From positions 1 through 8,157 of the forward strand of contig JACCVJ010000414.1 in the NCBI GenBank assembly GCA_013698215.1: a stretch of DNA of 8,157 nucleotides, written 5' to 3'. Source of the DNA: Tatlockia sp. Its GTDB lineage: Bacteria; Cyanobacteriota; Cyanobacteriia; Cyanobacteriales; Chroococcidiopsidaceae. The notes below the pieces were generated by a model, which did no database searches, had not been told where the DNA came from, and was given only the letters and a program-made list of their open reading frames with translations. Position 1 is the first letter of the stretch, and each line of letters begins with the position of its first letter. Positions 1 through 5,770 of the stretch are shown here, piece after piece. The translations under genes were made by a program, and so were the position numbers.

Positions 1-1
1 T

Positions 2-103
2 AAGATCCTGGTGAAGAACTTTGAAAGCACCCTGACGAAGGCGACAACGAAGCTCAATCTTTGCTTTGTTAGGCTAATGATCAAAAGGCTTGCAGCTTCT
101 TAG
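2..103 (+). CDS. C-terminal end of an IS5-type transposase (partial, cut by window edge)
   Basis: Frame 2 is open from the window edge to a TAG stop at 101-103 and encodes 33 residues ending in CFVRLMIKRLAAS. This tail resembles the end of IS5-superfamily DDE transposases, in which a Tyr/Phe-rich stretch is followed by an RLMLKRLA-type terminus. Only the tail is visible, so the DDE catalytic residues, the start and the intactness of the gene cannot be judged. The direct repeats immediately downstream (105-150) are where the right end of the insertion sequence would be expected. Recognition rests on a short peptide from memory, so the family assignment is probable and not certain. Confidence 0.62.
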   Translation, partial: KILVKNFESTLTKATTKLNLCFVRLMIKRLAAS

Positions 104-104
104 A

Positions 105-150
105 GATGTCAAATGGGTTCTATAGAAAAAGATGTCAAATCGGTTCTATA
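105..150. repeat. Pair of 20-base direct repeats, probable right end of the insertion sequence
   Basis: GATGTCAAATGGGTTCTATA at 105-124 recurs as GATGTCAAATCGGTTCTATA at 131-150, with one mismatch and a period of 26 bases. The pair starts one base after the transposase stop codon, as expected for an IS terminal region. Whether the terminal inverted repeat is the inner or outer copy cannot be decided because the left end lies outside the window. Confidence 0.6.
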
Positions 151-223
151 AAATGAGCAAAAATTGAATAGTTTTTGAACTGGAAAGTGAGTAATCAATC
201 GATTTAAATTACGGATGTTTAGA

Positions 224-249
224 GGTGGATGGCAAATTTGCCCTCCACC
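224..249. repeat. 26-base near-perfect palindrome (hairpin or operator)
   Basis: GGTGGA (224-229) pairs with TCCACC (244-249), and GGCAAA (231-236) pairs with TTTGCC (237-242). The only mismatch is T230 against C243. No T-run follows, so it is not a standard intrinsic terminator. It could be a protein-binding site, a mobile miniature-repeat remnant, or part of a transcript upstream of the PEP-CTERM gene. Confidence 0.55.
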
Positions 250-375
250 ACTCCTAATAAGTATTTGTAGGTGTTTTGAGTGCAGGAGGGAATAGGATCA
301 GCGTTATTTTATTTACCTGCTTTTAGCTCATTTCGCCAACGAGCAAAAATCAAATTTTTATGCTCTTCTAATCTC

Positions 376-388
376 GTACTGATAGTAC
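376..388. promoter_or_regulatory. Inverted repeat GTACT-GAT-AGTAC ahead of the PEP-CTERM ribosome binding site
   Basis: GTACT (376-380) and AGTAC (384-388) are perfect inverted repeats separated by GAT. The element ends four bases before the AAGGA ribosome binding site (393-397) of the gene starting at 408. In RNA it would be a short stem next to the ribosome binding site; in DNA it could be an operator half-site pair. Its small size means chance is possible. Confidence 0.35.
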
Positions 389-407
389 AACCAAGGATTT
401 GTTACAT

Positions 408-1091
408 ATGAAACAATTTATATCAGCTATTTCAGTATTGTTAGCAGTAGTGTATGCAGGACAAGCGCAAGCTGTAACATTTGCTGAAAGCAGTGATGCT
501 GGTGACAACCTCAGTACAGCGCAAGTTATCCCATCGGGGACATTTTCGCTCTCTTCAATCTCTGGAAATTTATTTGAGAATGATGCTGACTTATTTCAAA
601 TCTTTTTAACAGGGAGTCAGACATTTTCAGCTACAACTAAAAATGCCCAAACCGATCAAATTCCAATTGACAATCTTCTAGGGATTCCTACAAAATTAGT
701 CGCCGATCCGCAGTTGTTTTTATTTGACTCTGCTGGTAGGGGAGTGTATGCAAATGATGATAGTTTTGGTTCTTTACAAGCTACGCTTTCATCAAGTGTG
801 TTTTCTCCTATAGAAGCTGGCATTTATTACTTGGCAGTTTCTAGTTCTGGTTACAACCCTGTAAGTAATGGCACAAGAATTTTTCCTGATGCACTATCTA
901 GTGAAGTTCTACCGAGCAATAGTAGTTTTGTGCTAACTGATTTTGTAGGTACAAGTACTACTAATGGACGCTACGAGATCGCTTTGAGCGGTGCTAAAGC
1001 TGTACCTGAGCCGACATCGATCTTAGGTATATTGTCTCTCAGTGCTTGGGGTATTGTTAGGCTAATGAAAAATAAAATTAAACAAAAGTGA
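408..1091 (+). CDS. Secreted PEP-CTERM protein with a DVUA0089/PPC-like domain
   Basis: This 227-residue protein is predicted to be exported and sorted to the cell surface by an exosortase. Residues 1-22 form a signal peptide with likely cleavage after AQA. The mature part carries an acidic N-DADLFQI segment (about 58-65) followed by DPQLFLFDSAG, a Y-AND-D turn and an AGIYYLAVSS strand. This order resembles the DVUA0089-family/bacterial pre-peptidase C-like beta-sandwich. The C-terminus is a PEP-CTERM tail: VPEP at 199-202, a hydrophobic stretch, then the basic end KNKIKQK. ATG at 408 was chosen because AAGGA lies 10 bases upstream; an in-frame TTG at 399 has no usable spacing. No exosortase is in the window, so sorting depends on a gene elsewhere. 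The substrate or binding role is unknown; adhesion or extracellular matrix is a guess from the family. It appears to be a single-gene unit. Confidence 0.85.
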   Translation: MKQFISAISVLLAVVYAGQAQAVTFAESSDAGDNLSTAQVIPSGTFSLSSISGNLFENDADLFQIFLTGSQTFSATTKNAQTDQIPIDNLLGIPTKLVADPQLFLFDSAGRGVYANDDSFGSLQATLSSSVFSPIEAGIYYLAVSSSGYNPVSNGTRIFPDALSSEVLPSNSSFVLTDFVGTSTTNGRYEIALSGAKAVPEPTSILGILSLSAWGIVRLMKNKIKQK

Positions 1092-1210
1092 CGTTGCTAG
1101 GCAAAGTGTTTTCTGTATTTTGCTAGTCCAATTCTTTTAGATTAGGCTTAATTTCAGCTAAAAACTAACTATATATTTGCAAATTTCTCAGTGCATATTT
1201 GTAGATTTTT

Positions 1211-1226
1211 AAAGGTTATAAACTTT
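1211..1226. promoter_or_regulatory. 16-base near-palindrome upstream of DUF4331 gene
   Basis: AAAGGTTATAAACTTT reads the same on both strands except for one mismatched pair. It lies in the AT-rich 195-base gap between the PEP-CTERM TTG-delimited frame and the DUF4331 leader. It could be an operator, but the AT-rich background makes chance palindromes common. Confidence 0.25.
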
Positions 1227-1266
1227 GTTAAAACTAACAATTTACCTAAGAAAATGCAAATAATTT

Positions 1267-1294
1267 AAACATCATGTTTCTAAATATTGAAACA
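1267..1294. promoter_or_regulatory. Overlapping inverted repeats, candidate operator for the DUF4331 cassette
   Basis: AAACAT-C-ATGTTT (1267-1279) is a perfect hyphenated palindrome. Its right arm is reused in TGTTTC (1275-1280), which pairs with GAAACA (1289-1294) across an 8-base spacer. The result is three alternately oriented half-sites within 28 bases, ending 52 bases before the ATG at 1347. This arrangement fits a dimeric repressor or activator binding cooperatively at the cassette promoter. No regulator is identified, and no clear -35/-10 pair was found nearby. Confidence 0.4.
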
Positions 1295-1346
1295 AGTTTT
1301 TGGTAATAGCAAAATTTCAATACTAAATAACTGGAGAAAAATCAAG

Positions 1347-2594
1347 ATGGCAAGCCAAGAAAGTATAGTGCAAATGAATTTTAAAAAAATTATTGCTTTA
1401 GGAGGAGCAGTATTAACAATAGCTATAGGTACAGTAATCCTACCGCAATATGCAAAAACTTCCGATCATGATGATGGTGAGGTTGATACCAAAGGTCGCA
1501 ACCTTAATTTGACAGATTTATATGTATTTCGGGAAAAAGATCAAAATTCTCAAGCCAACAGTGGGGATTTAGTTTTGATTATGAACACAAACCCGCGATC
1601 GCTGGCTCGTCAACAGTATTACTTTAGCACCAGAGCGCGGTACGAATTTAATGTTAGCCGGACTACAAATAACGATGCTACTCCTACAGGTAAACCTGAT
1701 GTAACTTTGCGATTTGAATTCGGTGCGCCCAATTCTAGCGGTCAACAGGAAATTAAACTAACAACCCTGCGTGACGGTAGCACAAGTAACATTGCAATGG
1801 CAACAACTACTCCTATCAGTAACGCAGCAAACCCAGTAGTTAAGAAGGTTTCAGTAAGTGGAACTAATTTAAGCGTGTTTGCTGGGTTGCGAGAAGATCC
1901 GTTTTTCTTTGATGTAGAACAATATTTTCGAGTCCGTGCTGGAGCGCTAAAAATTGGACCTGCGGTAGGCTTTCGCCCCCCCAGTACCGCCGTTGACTTT
2001 ACTAGAGGTTATAACGTAAATGCGATCGCTGTGCGCGTACCAATTAAATTTCTCCAAGGCTCAACTACTGCAAAAACTTTTGATGTTTGGCAAACAATCT
2101 CTGTAGCGGGAGCGAGTAACAAATACAATCAAGTTGAACGGTTGGCTAGACCAGTTATCAATGAAGGCTTAGTTGTTACTAATGATTTTCTCAATGCCCT
2201 AAACAGCGTTGGACCTGACTTTGAAGCTGCTGCTTTAGCTGGTCAACAACCCGCTGCTAATATCGCTGCACCGATTGTTGGTGAAGCCGCAAAAACCCTA
2301 AAAGCCATTGGCAATAGTGACGAACGCACTAATGCTCTATTAGGGGCATTTTTACCAGATGTGATGCGAATTGATACCACCAATACAAGTGGGTACGGTA
2401 ATGCTCTTAATGCCAAAGGTAGCCCGATTCGCGGTCGCTTGCTCAAGGATGATGTAATAGATATTACATTAGGGGTGTTGACTAATGGTGCAATTACAAG
2501 CGATAACGTCTCCTACGAGGGTACACCAGGCAACCCAGCCCAAGGACACAATTCGTTAGTAACCTCCTTTCCTTACTTAGCTCTACCCAACTAG
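1347..2594 (+). CDS. Secreted DUF4331 family protein
   Basis: This 415-residue protein belongs to the DUF4331 family, whose biochemical role is not established. Residues about 12-36 are a signal peptide or anchor (FKKIIALGG followed by a hydrophobic run to QYA), after a basic-poor N-terminus. The mature part starts with the acidic SDHDDGE motif (39-45), then NLTDLYVF (54-61), the counterpart of the NTDLYAF motif typical of the family, and later MNTNPRS, RFEFGAP, DPFFFDVEQ and a C-terminal GHNSLVTSFPYL segment. The His/Asp cluster at 40-43 could bind a cation, which is inference. ATG at 1347 is chosen because GGAG (1333-1336) lies 10 bases upstream; an in-frame TTG at 1287 lacks such a site, and ATG at 1374 also lacks one. 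It is the first gene of a co-directional set with a TPR protein and a NicO transporter. Candidate operators lie at 1267-1294 and a terminator-like hairpin lies just downstream. Confidence 0.9.
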   Translation: MASQESIVQMNFKKIIALGGAVLTIAIGTVILPQYAKTSDHDDGEVDTKGRNLNLTDLYVFREKDQNSQANSGDLVLIMNTNPRSLARQQYYFSTRARYEFNVSRTTNNDATPTGKPDVTLRFEFGAPNSSGQQEIKLTTLRDGSTSNIAMATTTPISNAANPVVKKVSVSGTNLSVFAGLREDPFFFDVEQYFRVRAGALKIGPAVGFRPPSTAVDFTRGYNVNAIAVRVPIKFLQGSTTAKTFDVWQTISVAGASNKYNQVERLARPVINEGLVVTNDFLNALNSVGPDFEAAALAGQQPAANIAAPIVGEAAKTLKAIGNSDERTNALLGAFLPDVMRIDTTNTSGYGNALNAKGSPIRGRLLKDDVIDITLGVLTNGAITSDNVSYEGTPGNPAQGHNSLVTSFPYLALPN

Positions 2595-2613
2595 ATCCAC
2601 TTTAATTATTGAT

Positions 2614-2657
2614 GCACTGCTAATGCGAACAAGCGCTTAGTAGTGCGAACTTTTTTT
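2614..2657 (+). terminator. Terminator-like hairpin between the DUF4331 and TPR genes
   Basis: GCACT (2614-2618) pairs with AGTGC (2642-2646), G2619 with T2641 as a wobble, CTAA (2620-2623) with TTAG (2637-2640), and GCG (2625-2627) with CGC (2634-2636), with T2624 bulged and a 6-base loop. GAAC and then seven T residues (2651-2657) follow. The T-run begins four bases after the stem, so termination may be partial and leave some read-through into the TPR gene. The hairpin ends 12 bases before the TPR ATG, so it could also affect translation there. Confidence 0.55.
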
Positions 2658-2669
2658 GTAGAGATCAAA

Positions 2670-4040
2670 ATGAAAGCTATTAATTATGAGAAAAATAAAA
2701 ATGCAGCCCCAGAAGCCATAAAACGCCTATGGTTGTTGCTTTTGGTTGTATTGCCAGTTGCCAGTATCTGGCTGGGTTTACGTTTTTTAGATCGTAATCA
2801 GCTTGATAGTCCTTACCGATACAATTTGGTTCGTCCCTCGTCAGGAACCATTACCCTAGAGATAGGCAAAGAAATTAGTTTTTACCAGCAACGTATCCGC
2901 CAAAACCCCGATGGTGGCTTAGATCGAGCCGGACTTGCTACCGCCTACCTAAAAATGGCTCGTGCTTCAGGAGATGTTAGTTGGTATTTATTGGCAGAGC
3001 AAGCGGCGCAAGAATCCCTGACTAAATTGCCTTTTAATAATAAAGGGGCGGTTTTAGCTCTAGCGAAAGTTGCAGAAGCTAGACATGATTTTAATAAAGC
3101 GATTGACTTAGCTCAAAAAGCGCCTAGTGACAATGCTTCAGGAGTTTTGGTTACAGCAAACCTAGCGATGGGTGAAGTAGATAAAGCAAACCAAGCGGCG
3201 GAAGCTTTAGTTAATAGAGTTCCGACTATTGGATCTGTAACGCTACAAGCTTTAGTAGAAGTAGCCCAGGGTAAAGACCAACAGGCAATGCAAGAGTTTC
3301 AGCACGCTATAGCGATAGAAGAAGCAGGAGAAACGGGTAGCTCAGTTTGGGCGCGAAGTCTCCTAGGTCGGCTTTACTATCGACAAGGGCAACTGGAGAC
3401 TTCGCGCAAGCTCTACCTAGAAGCACTGAGAGTTATCCCTCAATATCCCCCAGCACTTTTAAATTTAGCCCAATTAGAGATTCGCCTTGGCAACTACAAA
3501 GCCGCCGAGAAGCTTTACACGCAATTTTTTCAATTTGTTAATAAGTCTCCCACAATATACGATCACATTGTGTTGCGGGGGATGGCTCGCATTCAGTACT
3601 TACAAGGCGACTTTCTAGGGGCGAAAAAGTGGCAAGATCGAGCCGAAGCAAGATTGCGGGAAGATTTAGTTGGCTTCGGGCATCGGCGGGAGTTAGCGCA
3701 GTTGTTACTGGAAAGTAATCGCAAAGAGAGTATAGCTGAAGCTCTCACCTTAATGCAAACAGAAATACACGTTCGCCGAGATCCAGATACCCTAGCGATC
3801 TTAGCTTTAGCCCTTGGTCGTTCGGGGCGCTGGAAAGAAGCTCAACAAGTTATGAACCAAGCGCGGAGTTGGGGCATCCGTGATGCGGGCATACTTGCTC
3901 AAGCAGGCTCAATTGAACGGGAGTTAGGCAACACAGCCCAGGCTAATAAATTCTTTCGACTTACTCAAAAAATAGACCCCCAATTTAACGATCAAGCTCA
4001 AAAGGCTGCGGGGCTTGGAGTTGGACTTGGTGTGAACTAA
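2670..4040 (+). CDS. Membrane-anchored tetratricopeptide repeat (TPR) protein
   Basis: This 456-residue protein has one N-terminal membrane segment (about 20-40) preceded by basic residues (K10, K18, R19), so most of it should lie outside the cytoplasmic membrane. The rest is helical and TPR-like. The clearest repeats are at about 226-287, with LLGRLYYRQGQLETSRKLY and then PALLNLAQLEIRLGNYKAAE, each followed by the next helix. More divergent repeats lie at about 65-215, and further ones near the C-terminus (LAILALALGRSGRWKEA, GSIERELGNTAQANKF). TPR arrays act as protein-docking scaffolds. Lying between a secreted DUF4331 protein and a metal transporter, it may hold the two together, which is inference. 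The start is ATG 2670 with GAG six bases upstream. A GTG at 2643 lies inside the terminator-like stem and is less likely. The next gene begins 36 bases after the stop, which suggests co-transcription. Confidence 0.82.
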   Translation: MKAINYEKNKNAAPEAIKRLWLLLLVVLPVASIWLGLRFLDRNQLDSPYRYNLVRPSSGTITLEIGKEISFYQQRIRQNPDGGLDRAGLATAYLKMARASGDVSWYLLAEQAAQESLTKLPFNNKGAVLALAKVAEARHDFNKAIDLAQKAPSDNASGVLVTANLAMGEVDKANQAAEALVNRVPTIGSVTLQALVEVAQGKDQQAMQEFQHAIAIEEAGETGSSVWARSLLGRLYYRQGQLETSRKLYLEALRVIPQYPPALLNLAQLEIRLGNYKAAEKLYTQFFQFVNKSPTIYDHIVLRGMARIQYLQGDFLGAKKWQDRAEARLREDLVGFGHRRELAQLLLESNRKESIAEALTLMQTEIHVRRDPDTLAILALALGRSGRWKEAQQVMNQARSWGIRDAGILAQAGSIERELGNTAQANKFFRLTQKIDPQFNDQAQKAAGLGVGLGVN

Positions 4041-4076
4041 AAAACTTATAAATACTTATATTAGTGGTGAATTAAT

Positions 4077-5372
4077 ATGCAGAGAAAATGGCGGCTTGTT
4101 GGCTTGAGCGTTATCTCGTTCATCGCCTCGCTTTTAATCTCATTTACTTTTGCGAGTTCTAGCTATGCTCATTGGGCTGACTTGTCGGTAGCGGAAGTTG
4201 TTGTAGGAGAAACAAAAACTCAAATAACTCTGACTTTTCCTACAGGTTTGACGGCGTTTGCAGACGAGAATAAAGACAATCAGCTATCAATAACGGAAGT
4301 TCGCAGCAATCAAGCTGCTTTGCAAAGCTTTTTTAGCGATCGCCTCCGCCTGACTGATGATAAAGGCGATCGCGCTGCAATGACTCTCTCCTTACAAGCA
4401 GCTACCCAGACCGCTTTGCAAGCTACGGCGGGTACTCATAGCACCTTGCTACTAACTTATACCTGGCTCCAACCTGTCCAAGGACTAAAACTATACTACA
4501 ATCTATTTTTGCCAGGAGTATCTACGGCTCGTTGCCTAGCAACCATAATTTATCCTAAGCAAGTACAAAACTATATATTCGATCCCAATAATCGCGAACT
4601 GTCCTTAATTGCGGGTTCGATCTGGCAGCAAACGGGAACTTTGCTAGTAGCAATTTGCGTTTCTTTCCTATGGGGGGGAATGCACGCTATGTCTCCAGGA
4701 CATGGAAAAACAATCGTTGGAGCTTACTTAGTGGGGGCGCGTGCTACTCCCCAGCACGCCGTGTTTTTAGGGCTAACGACGACTATTACCCACACTCTGG
4801 CTGTGTTCGCGCTAGGGCTAGTAACGCTTTTTGCCTCTCGCTTCGTTGTCCCAGAACAGCTATACCCTTGGCTCAGTTTTTTATCGGGTCTGATGGTAGT
4901 AGCGATCGGGTTGAATTTGTTTATTAGCCGACTACGAAATACTCATTTTCACGCCACAACGCACCATCACGCCCACGACGGATACTCCCATCATCACCAT
5001 GACGGTAACCACCATAATCATTTACCCCCAATCACTGACGAAGCGTCTCCAAGTTGGCGTAGCTTGCTAACTCTAGGAATTTCGGGCGGTCTTGTTCCCT
5101 GTCCTTCAGCTTTAGTTGTACTACTGAGTGCGGTTGCTTTAGGTCGGGTTGGTTTTGGACTTGTAATGGTTTTGGCGTTCAGTTTAGGACTAGCAGGAGT
5201 GCTTACTGGTTTAGGATTGCTGCTGGTTCGCACTAAGCGGCTTTTTGATCGCCTACCGTTGCAGATGCGTTTAGTTAGAGTATTACCTGCTGTCAGCGCT
5301 TTTTTTGTGGCATTGCTCGGATTGGGCATTACAACTCAAGCATTGATGCAACTTGGGCTGGTGAGATTTTAA
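4077..5372 (+). CDS. NicO/RcnA-type nickel/cobalt transporter with extracytoplasmic N-domain
   Basis: This 431-residue membrane protein belongs to the NicO superfamily, which moves Ni2+ or Co2+ across the cytoplasmic membrane. Residues 1-31 are a signal peptide with likely cleavage SYA|HWA. About 150 residues of extracytoplasmic domain follow and contain an EF-hand-like loop at 63-74 (D63, N65, D67, Q69, S71, E74). The transporter core begins near 187 with HAMSPGHGK (203-211) and TITHT (236-240), two signature stretches of the family, followed by more membrane segments. A His-rich loop at 290-315 has 13 His in 26 residues. GGLVPCPSA (337-345) and two further hydrophobic segments end the protein. 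GGTGA lies six bases before the ATG. The direction of transport and the metal are not shown by the sequence: RcnA exports Ni/Co, but some relatives are proposed importers. It is probably co-transcribed with the TPR gene. Two HIP1 sites 30 bases apart lie in its N-terminal part. Confidence 0.87.
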   Translation: MQRKWRLVGLSVISFIASLLISFTFASSSYAHWADLSVAEVVVGETKTQITLTFPTGLTAFADENKDNQLSITEVRSNQAALQSFFSDRLRLTDDKGDRAAMTLSLQAATQTALQATAGTHSTLLLTYTWLQPVQGLKLYYNLFLPGVSTARCLATIIYPKQVQNYIFDPNNRELSLIAGSIWQQTGTLLVAICVSFLWGGMHAMSPGHGKTIVGAYLVGARATPQHAVFLGLTTTITHTLAVFALGLVTLFASRFVVPEQLYPWLSFLSGLMVVAIGLNLFISRLRNTHFHATTHHHAHDGYSHHHHDGNHHNHLPPITDEASPSWRSLLTLGISGGLVPCPSALVVLLSAVALGRVGFGLVMVLAFSLGLAGVLTGLGLLLVRTKRLFDRLPLQMRLVRVLPAVSAFFVALLGLGITTQALMQLGLVRF

Positions 5373-5395
5373 CTAGACGATTGGTTCCTTTTTTT
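5371..5395 (+). terminator. Weak terminator-like element after the transporter gene
   Basis: AACTAG (5371-5376) can pair with TTGGTT (5381-5386) using two G-T wobbles and a 4-base loop; CC and seven T residues (5389-5395) follow. It overlaps the end of the transporter stop codon. The stem is weak, so it may only reduce read-through into the small secreted protein gene. Confidence 0.25.
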
Positions 5396-5428
5396 AGTCA
5401 AGGCAAAATTCAGAGTAAAGAGAATCCA

Positions 5429-5770
5429 ATGCTAAAGCAATTATTTTGCTTAACTACTATTTCTGCGGTACTAATTCCATGCTTGAGTGCATCTACTTTT
5501 GCTCGTCCTCTATCTATAAATTCTCAATATCCAGAAGTCCTAAATCCTAAAACCAATTCATCAATTTGTTACATGGAAACCAACGATGGTAGGACGTTGA
5601 ATCTCAATATTTTATGTACAAAAAAGCTCGAATCAAACCCATGGTTAGCGCCTACCCTTAAGCCTGCCGCACCAGTAGGAGTGAGCAAATTCAAGTCGAG
5701 CAATACTTTTATTTCTACTAAATGCTACTTTGTAGACAATAACGGTCGCCCCTGCAATACTAGCAATTAA
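5429..5770 (+). CDS. Small secreted protein with two Cys-Tyr...Gly-Arg motifs, function unknown
   Basis: This 113-residue protein has a signal peptide with likely cleavage TFA|RPL after residue 25. The mature part of about 88 residues has four cysteines in two related motifs: CYMETNDGRTLNLNILC (47-63) and CYFVDNNGRPC (99-109). Both share Cys-Tyr, a five-residue gap with acidic or Asn residues, Gly-Arg and a closing Cys, so two local disulfides are likely after export. I recall similar CY...GR cysteine motifs in small exported cyanobacterial proteins without a known function. ATG 5429 was chosen because it places the hydrophobic segment at the N-terminus and has a weak AAGAG site six bases away; an in-frame TTG at 5381 would add 16 residues before the signal. 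It lies 56 bases after the transporter gene and may be read through from it. Its stop overlaps the stop of the convergent regulator gene. Confidence 0.68.
   Translation: MLKQLFCLTTISAVLIPCLSASTFARPLSINSQYPEVLNPKTNSSICYMETNDGRTLNLNILCTKKLESNPWLAPTLKPAAPVGVSKFKSSNTFISTKCYFVDNNGRPCNTSN

Larger units (their letters stand above)
104..407. other. Gene-free stretch between the IS remnant and the PEP-CTERM gene
   Basis: I see no credible gene here. It holds the IS-end direct repeats (105-150), a 26-base near-palindrome (224-249), an AT-rich imperfect inverted repeat GAGCA...TGCTC (341-365), a perfect 5+5 inverted repeat (376-388) and the ribosome binding site AAGGA (393-397) of the next gene. A purine-rich AGGAGGG at 284-290 resembles a Shine-Dalgarno site but has no start codon at a usable distance. 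No convincing -35/-10 pair was found. Confidence 0.6.

Noticed and set aside
105..150. Left end of a Tn7-like or CRISPR-associated transposon
   Set aside because: Repeated TGTCAAAT is reminiscent of multiple TnsB sites, but only two copies exist and the adjacent peptide fits an IS5-type transposase.
376..388. NtcA box
   Set aside because: The site has GTA-N7-TAC; the NtcA consensus needs eight bases between the arms.
309..401. Minus-strand open frame ending in EEHKNLIFARWRNELKAGK
   Set aside because: It looks protein-like and could be the tail of an old gene, but it has no start codon, is closed by a stop just upstream, and matches no family I recognise.
66..1068. Identical 15-mer TTGTTAGGCTAATGA at 66-80 and 1054-1068
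   Set aside because: Both copies lie in coding sequence that ends in a VRLM peptide in unrelated proteins. Flanks do not match, so it is probably chance and not a repeat or att pair.
1135..1163. Terminator after the PEP-CTERM gene
   Set aside because: TTTTAG/CTAAAA and ATTA/TAAT arms exist, but the stem is AT-rich with an asymmetric gap and no following T-run.
1287..1346. TTG start that adds 20 residues to the DUF4331 protein
   Set aside because: It has no ribosome binding site, and the ATG at 1347 has GGAG at 10 bases.
2243..2446. 67-codon minus-strand frame
   Set aside because: It is antisense within the DUF4331 gene and has no recognisable features.
2643..2669. GTG start for the TPR protein
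   Set aside because: It falls inside the terminator-like stem and lacks a ribosome binding site; ATG 2670 is better placed.
4944..5021. Engineered polyhistidine tag
   Set aside because: The His residues are irregularly spaced with acidic and Asn residues and lie in the middle of a natural transporter loop, as is usual for RcnA-like proteins.
5018..5329. 103-codon minus-strand frame
   Set aside because: It lies entirely inside the transporter gene, whose frame carries clear NicO motifs; the antisense product has no recognisable domain.
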